A DNA stretch of 64,000 nucleotides from CAIZGX01 sp044239865. Lineage in GTDB: Bacteria; Bacteroidota; Bacteroidia; Flavobacteriales_D; Sanyastnellaceae. The notes beneath the pieces were generated by a model. That model saw nothing but the letters and a program-made list of their open reading frames with translations. It was not told where the DNA came from and did no database searches. A program made the position numbers and the translations under genes. This document shows, in pieces, positions 62,601 to 64,000 of this stretch; the stretch's first letter is position 1; each line of letters opens with the position of its first letter. Location of the stretch: contig JBIIAO010000002.1 of NCBI GenBank assembly GCA_044239865.1, positions 434,001 to 498,000 of the forward strand, read 5' to 3'.

Positions 62601-62950
62601 GTACCATTACAACAGACGGTTTCACCAATCGTGTTATCACTGCAATCGATGCTGAAACTCTTCCTGCTGTATGTTGGGAAAGCTGTGAATTATGTATTAT
62701 TTCTGTAGAAGAAACATCGAACACTCTTTCAGTTTATCCAAACCCTTCAAACGGAATGGTACGTATCAATAGCAACTTGGCTCTTCCATACAACGTTGAA
62801 GTATTCGACCTATCAGGAAGAAAAGTTCAAGACATGAAAGTGTTCCAGTCAAACACCGAAATCAATTTGGAAAACCTATCAAAAGGTGCATACCAAATCA
62901 GAGTTTCTAACAACTACAATAGCGTTCGCGAAACCGTTATTATCAAATAA
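59651..62950 (+). CDS. Secreted protein with seven six-Cys CBM48-like modules, jelly-roll, T9SS
   Basis: 1099 residues with a signal peptide. Modules at ~22-126, 134-238, 243-348, a variant at ~379-488, a jelly-roll (CBM4/9/16-like) domain ~490-652, and modules at ~686-790, 797-902 and 909-1015. GCTDxxAxNYN repeats precede the variant and the fifth module. T9SS domain ~1025-1099 (LSVYPNPSNGMVRINS). The architecture suggests a multivalent extracellular glucan-binding protein. The stop shares one base with the GH16 start (TAATG), so the two are translated together under operator C. Confidence 0.8.
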   Translation: MFKKLFALIVISLGMFTSAMAFNVTFSVDMNGSGLSNVSLNGTFNNWCGVCAPMSDANADGIWEITIPLIAGTYEYKFTASSGATWETLAAGSSCTVTNFGYTNRSLILTADVVLPTVCFGSCVACNQAPQSYPVTFQVDMSFTNGFTTPTVNGSFDNWCGNCHPMTDANSDGIWELTMNLPAGTYEYKFAYDNWAGQESLSPNSSCTVTNFGYTNRSLNVSAASTLPVVCWGSCSACAGPPVFVTFQVDMSNVTGFTTPELNGTFNGWCGNCAQMSNVGNGIWEIMLSLSAGTYEYKFSYDNWAGEEALAEGSSCTVTSNGYTNRTITVGASDIDLGTVCFGSCTACSVISTPGCTDMNAVNYNPAAGTNDGSCLFATNFNVDMNCTDPFTNVYVTGPWCGWCGAETYNILTDANADGIYSVSVNLAAGNVEYKYMVDNWASQENLVDDVQNGGTCAPVTDGATFANRQIVVGTTTNDVYGKCSACDGVVADPCDILTLPFDNSGSLSNWSTVADATLPEASMTWDATGALRLSGSNTATAIGKAYIFEYLNNAVNYNGNSTVQLEFDVKSVGPLLGTALHLLTEFPGTGVTNTFDIQNGGLNENTWTHYTYSFNNVTAASNFRMHFNMAAGAFLGAGGTLLVDNIELNCYTPVVIAGCTDATALNYNAAATEDDGSCTYPVTFNVTFQVDMQNVTGFTTPEVNGTFNGWCGGCAPMTDANGDNIWELTIPLSGGSYEFKYAYDAWLGQEALTEGSTCTMTTGPYTNRVLNVNADVTLPVVCWASCTSCGQSPVSHSVTFQVDMQNVTGFTTPEINGTFNNWCGGCFTMTDANGDNIWEGTTVLEEGTYEFKYAYDAWAGSEQLNPGDACTITNGDFTNRLLDVTADIILPVVCWASCSDCGSTATPVDVTFQVDMSQYIGSFTTPEVNGTFNNWCGGCAPMSDANGDNKWEITIPLIPGTYEYKFAFDSWAGQENLVAGTTCTITTDGFTNRVITAIDAETLPAVCWESCELCIISVEETSNTLSVYPNPSNGMVRINSNLALPYNVEVFDLSGRKVQDMKVFQSNTEINLENLSKGAYQIRVSNNYNSVRETVIIK
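60917..60963 (+). repeat. 47-bp segment identical to 57706-57752
   Basis: See the partner copy; lies in the variant module of the 1099-residue protein gene. Confidence 0.75.
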
Positions 62951-63975
62951 TGAAAAGTAAATTATTCTTGTTCGTCTTTGCGTGTGGCTTCGGCCACGCG
63001 CAAGGGCAAACATGGAATCTCATCTGGTCCGATGAGTTCAATGGAACAACCATTGACAATTCCAAATGGACACATGAGCTTGGCACCGGTGATTGGGGTT
63101 GGGGAAACAACGAACTTCAATACTACACCGCCAGCACAAACAACAGCTTCGTCAGCAATAGCGAACTTCACATCCTTGCCAAAGAGCAAACCATTAATAC
63201 GAGCAACTATTCTTCTGCCCGTCTTATTACAAAAGACAAATTTTCTTTTGAATATGGAAAGGTAGAAGGGCGATTAAAAGCTCCTGCCGGACAAGGTCTT
63301 TGGCCGGCATTCTGGATGCTCGGACAAAACATTGGTTCCGTTAGTTGGCCGCAATGCGGCGAAATTGACATCATGGAACACGTGAACAACAATGCCTATA
63401 TCAACGGCACCGTTCACTATAACAACAATGGACACGTCTACCAAGGCGGTCAATATTACACCGATGTGGAAGAATACCACGTCTATTCAATCATTTGGAA
63501 TCCTTCTTCTATTCGTTTTTATGTAGATGGAAATATCTACTACACAAAGAACATTTTAAACAATGTATCAGGAACCGAAGAATTTCACAATGAATTTTTC
63601 TTCATACTAAACGTTGCTGTAGGTGGAAATTGGCCTGGAAGTCCAAATGCATCTACTATTTTCCCTGCTGAAATGACTGTCGATTACATTCGCGTTTATC
63701 AGCAAAACACCATTGGCGTTGAAGAAGAAACAACCCAAGAAATCAACTGCTACCCGAATCCAGCATACAACGTATTCAACGTTGAAAACCCTTTTCTTTC
63801 TCCCACATTCACTTGTAAGATTTTCGCTCTAGACGGAAGACTTATTTATTCTGAATCCTCTCAAGATCGCACCACACACATCCCTTGCGCCAACTGGACC
63901 AACGGAATGTACTTCGTGGAATGCACCAATCCTAAAGGTCAATCATTAAAAAAGCTTTTCTTAATTCAGAATTAG
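62950..63975 (+). CDS. Secreted GH16 laminarinase-type endo-beta-glucanase + T9SS
   Basis: 341 residues with a signal peptide (LFLFVFACGFGHAQGQ). GH16 domain ~22-255: LIWSDEFNGTTIDNSKW, GWGNNELQYYT, the bulged catalytic motif GEIDIMEHVNN (E138, D140, E143), and FFFILNVAVGGNWPGSP. This is the bacterial beta-1,3(4)-glucanase/laminarinase pattern. T9SS domain from ~265 (INCYPNPAYNVFNVEN), so it acts outside the cell. Coupled to the modular binding protein upstream by TAATG. The window ends 25 bases after the stop. Confidence 0.92.
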   Translation: MKSKLFLFVFACGFGHAQGQTWNLIWSDEFNGTTIDNSKWTHELGTGDWGWGNNELQYYTASTNNSFVSNSELHILAKEQTINTSNYSSARLITKDKFSFEYGKVEGRLKAPAGQGLWPAFWMLGQNIGSVSWPQCGEIDIMEHVNNNAYINGTVHYNNNGHVYQGGQYYTDVEEYHVYSIIWNPSSIRFYVDGNIYYTKNILNNVSGTEEFHNEFFFILNVAVGGNWPGSPNASTIFPAEMTVDYIRVYQQNTIGVEEETTQEINCYPNPAYNVFNVENPFLSPTFTCKIFALDGRLIYSESSQDRTTHIPCANWTNGMYFVECTNPKGQSLKKLFLIQN

Positions 63976-64000
63976 GAAGATATTTCATAAGATACTTCGT

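Noticed and set aside
55690..62950. Module arrays as CRISPR or DNA satellite
   Set aside because: Repeats are ~315-330 bp, in frame, diverged and protein-coding.

Overview
The window is a stretch of chromosome from a member of the Bacteroidota, most likely Flavobacteriales. The grounds are a moderately AT-rich composition, no Shine-Dalgarno-like starts, -10 boxes of the TAnnTTTG type, ten proteins ending in a type IX secretion (T9SS) sorting domain, a TonB-dependent receptor with an N-terminal carboxypeptidase-like domain, and the GCxDxxAxNYNxxA repeats common in this phylum. There are no insertion sequences, phage genes, integrases, CRISPR arrays or rRNA. One tRNA-Arg(CCU) is present. No stretch above about 300 bases lacks a gene.

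Layout. 1-8.7 kb (mostly + strand) is housekeeping: the 3' part of valS, a secreted esterase-like protein, an energy-transduction group (tonB, small membrane protein, PstS-like lipoprotein, TPR lipoprotein), an unknown acidic protein, rsmI and lysS. 8.7-15.7 kb (- strand) holds a very large putative outer-membrane protein, a hotdog thioesterase, and the polyphosphate pair ppx/ppk. 15.7-35 kb (- strand) is an accessory surface-protein region. Four paralogous secreted proteins share an unrecognised ~250-residue N-terminal domain that opens with GL(E/Q)G(I/V)(I/V)VEK(Y/F)Y. They are interleaved with a TonB-dependent receptor, a FISUMP-type lipoprotein, a small beta-barrel, a beta-helix-like protein with a dockerin-like end, and cohesin-like domains. 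A 1421-residue multidomain T9SS protein follows. 35.1-37.1 kb carries the tRNA and an MbnP/MbnH-like pair (predicted copper-binding lipoprotein plus di-heme peroxidase-like protein).

37-43.3 kb (- strand) carries a sortilin/BNR-type T9SS protein, a YifB/ComM-type ATPase, a PhnA-family protein and a GmhA-type isomerase. 43.3-64 kb is a beta-glucan-type polysaccharide utilisation region. A tight seven-gene - strand operon (clan GH-A hydrolase, two outer-membrane barrels, two glycan-binding lipoproteins, GH3, GH16-like) faces three + strand genes for secreted proteins built from 15 six-cysteine CBM48-like modules, the last followed by a GH16 laminarinase. No SusC/SusD pair is present. A Nudix-type transcription regulator sits in the middle. 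A 15-bp palindrome (TTGTA-N5-TACAA or a close variant) lies exactly 6 bp before the -10 box of all three module genes, with an extra copy beside the regulator gene, which looks like a local regulon.

The two strongest candidates for undescribed biology are the four-paralog/TonB-receptor cluster (17-30.6 kb) and the Nudix-controlled, SusCD-less glucan system with its disulfide-rich modular surface proteins (43.3-64 kb).
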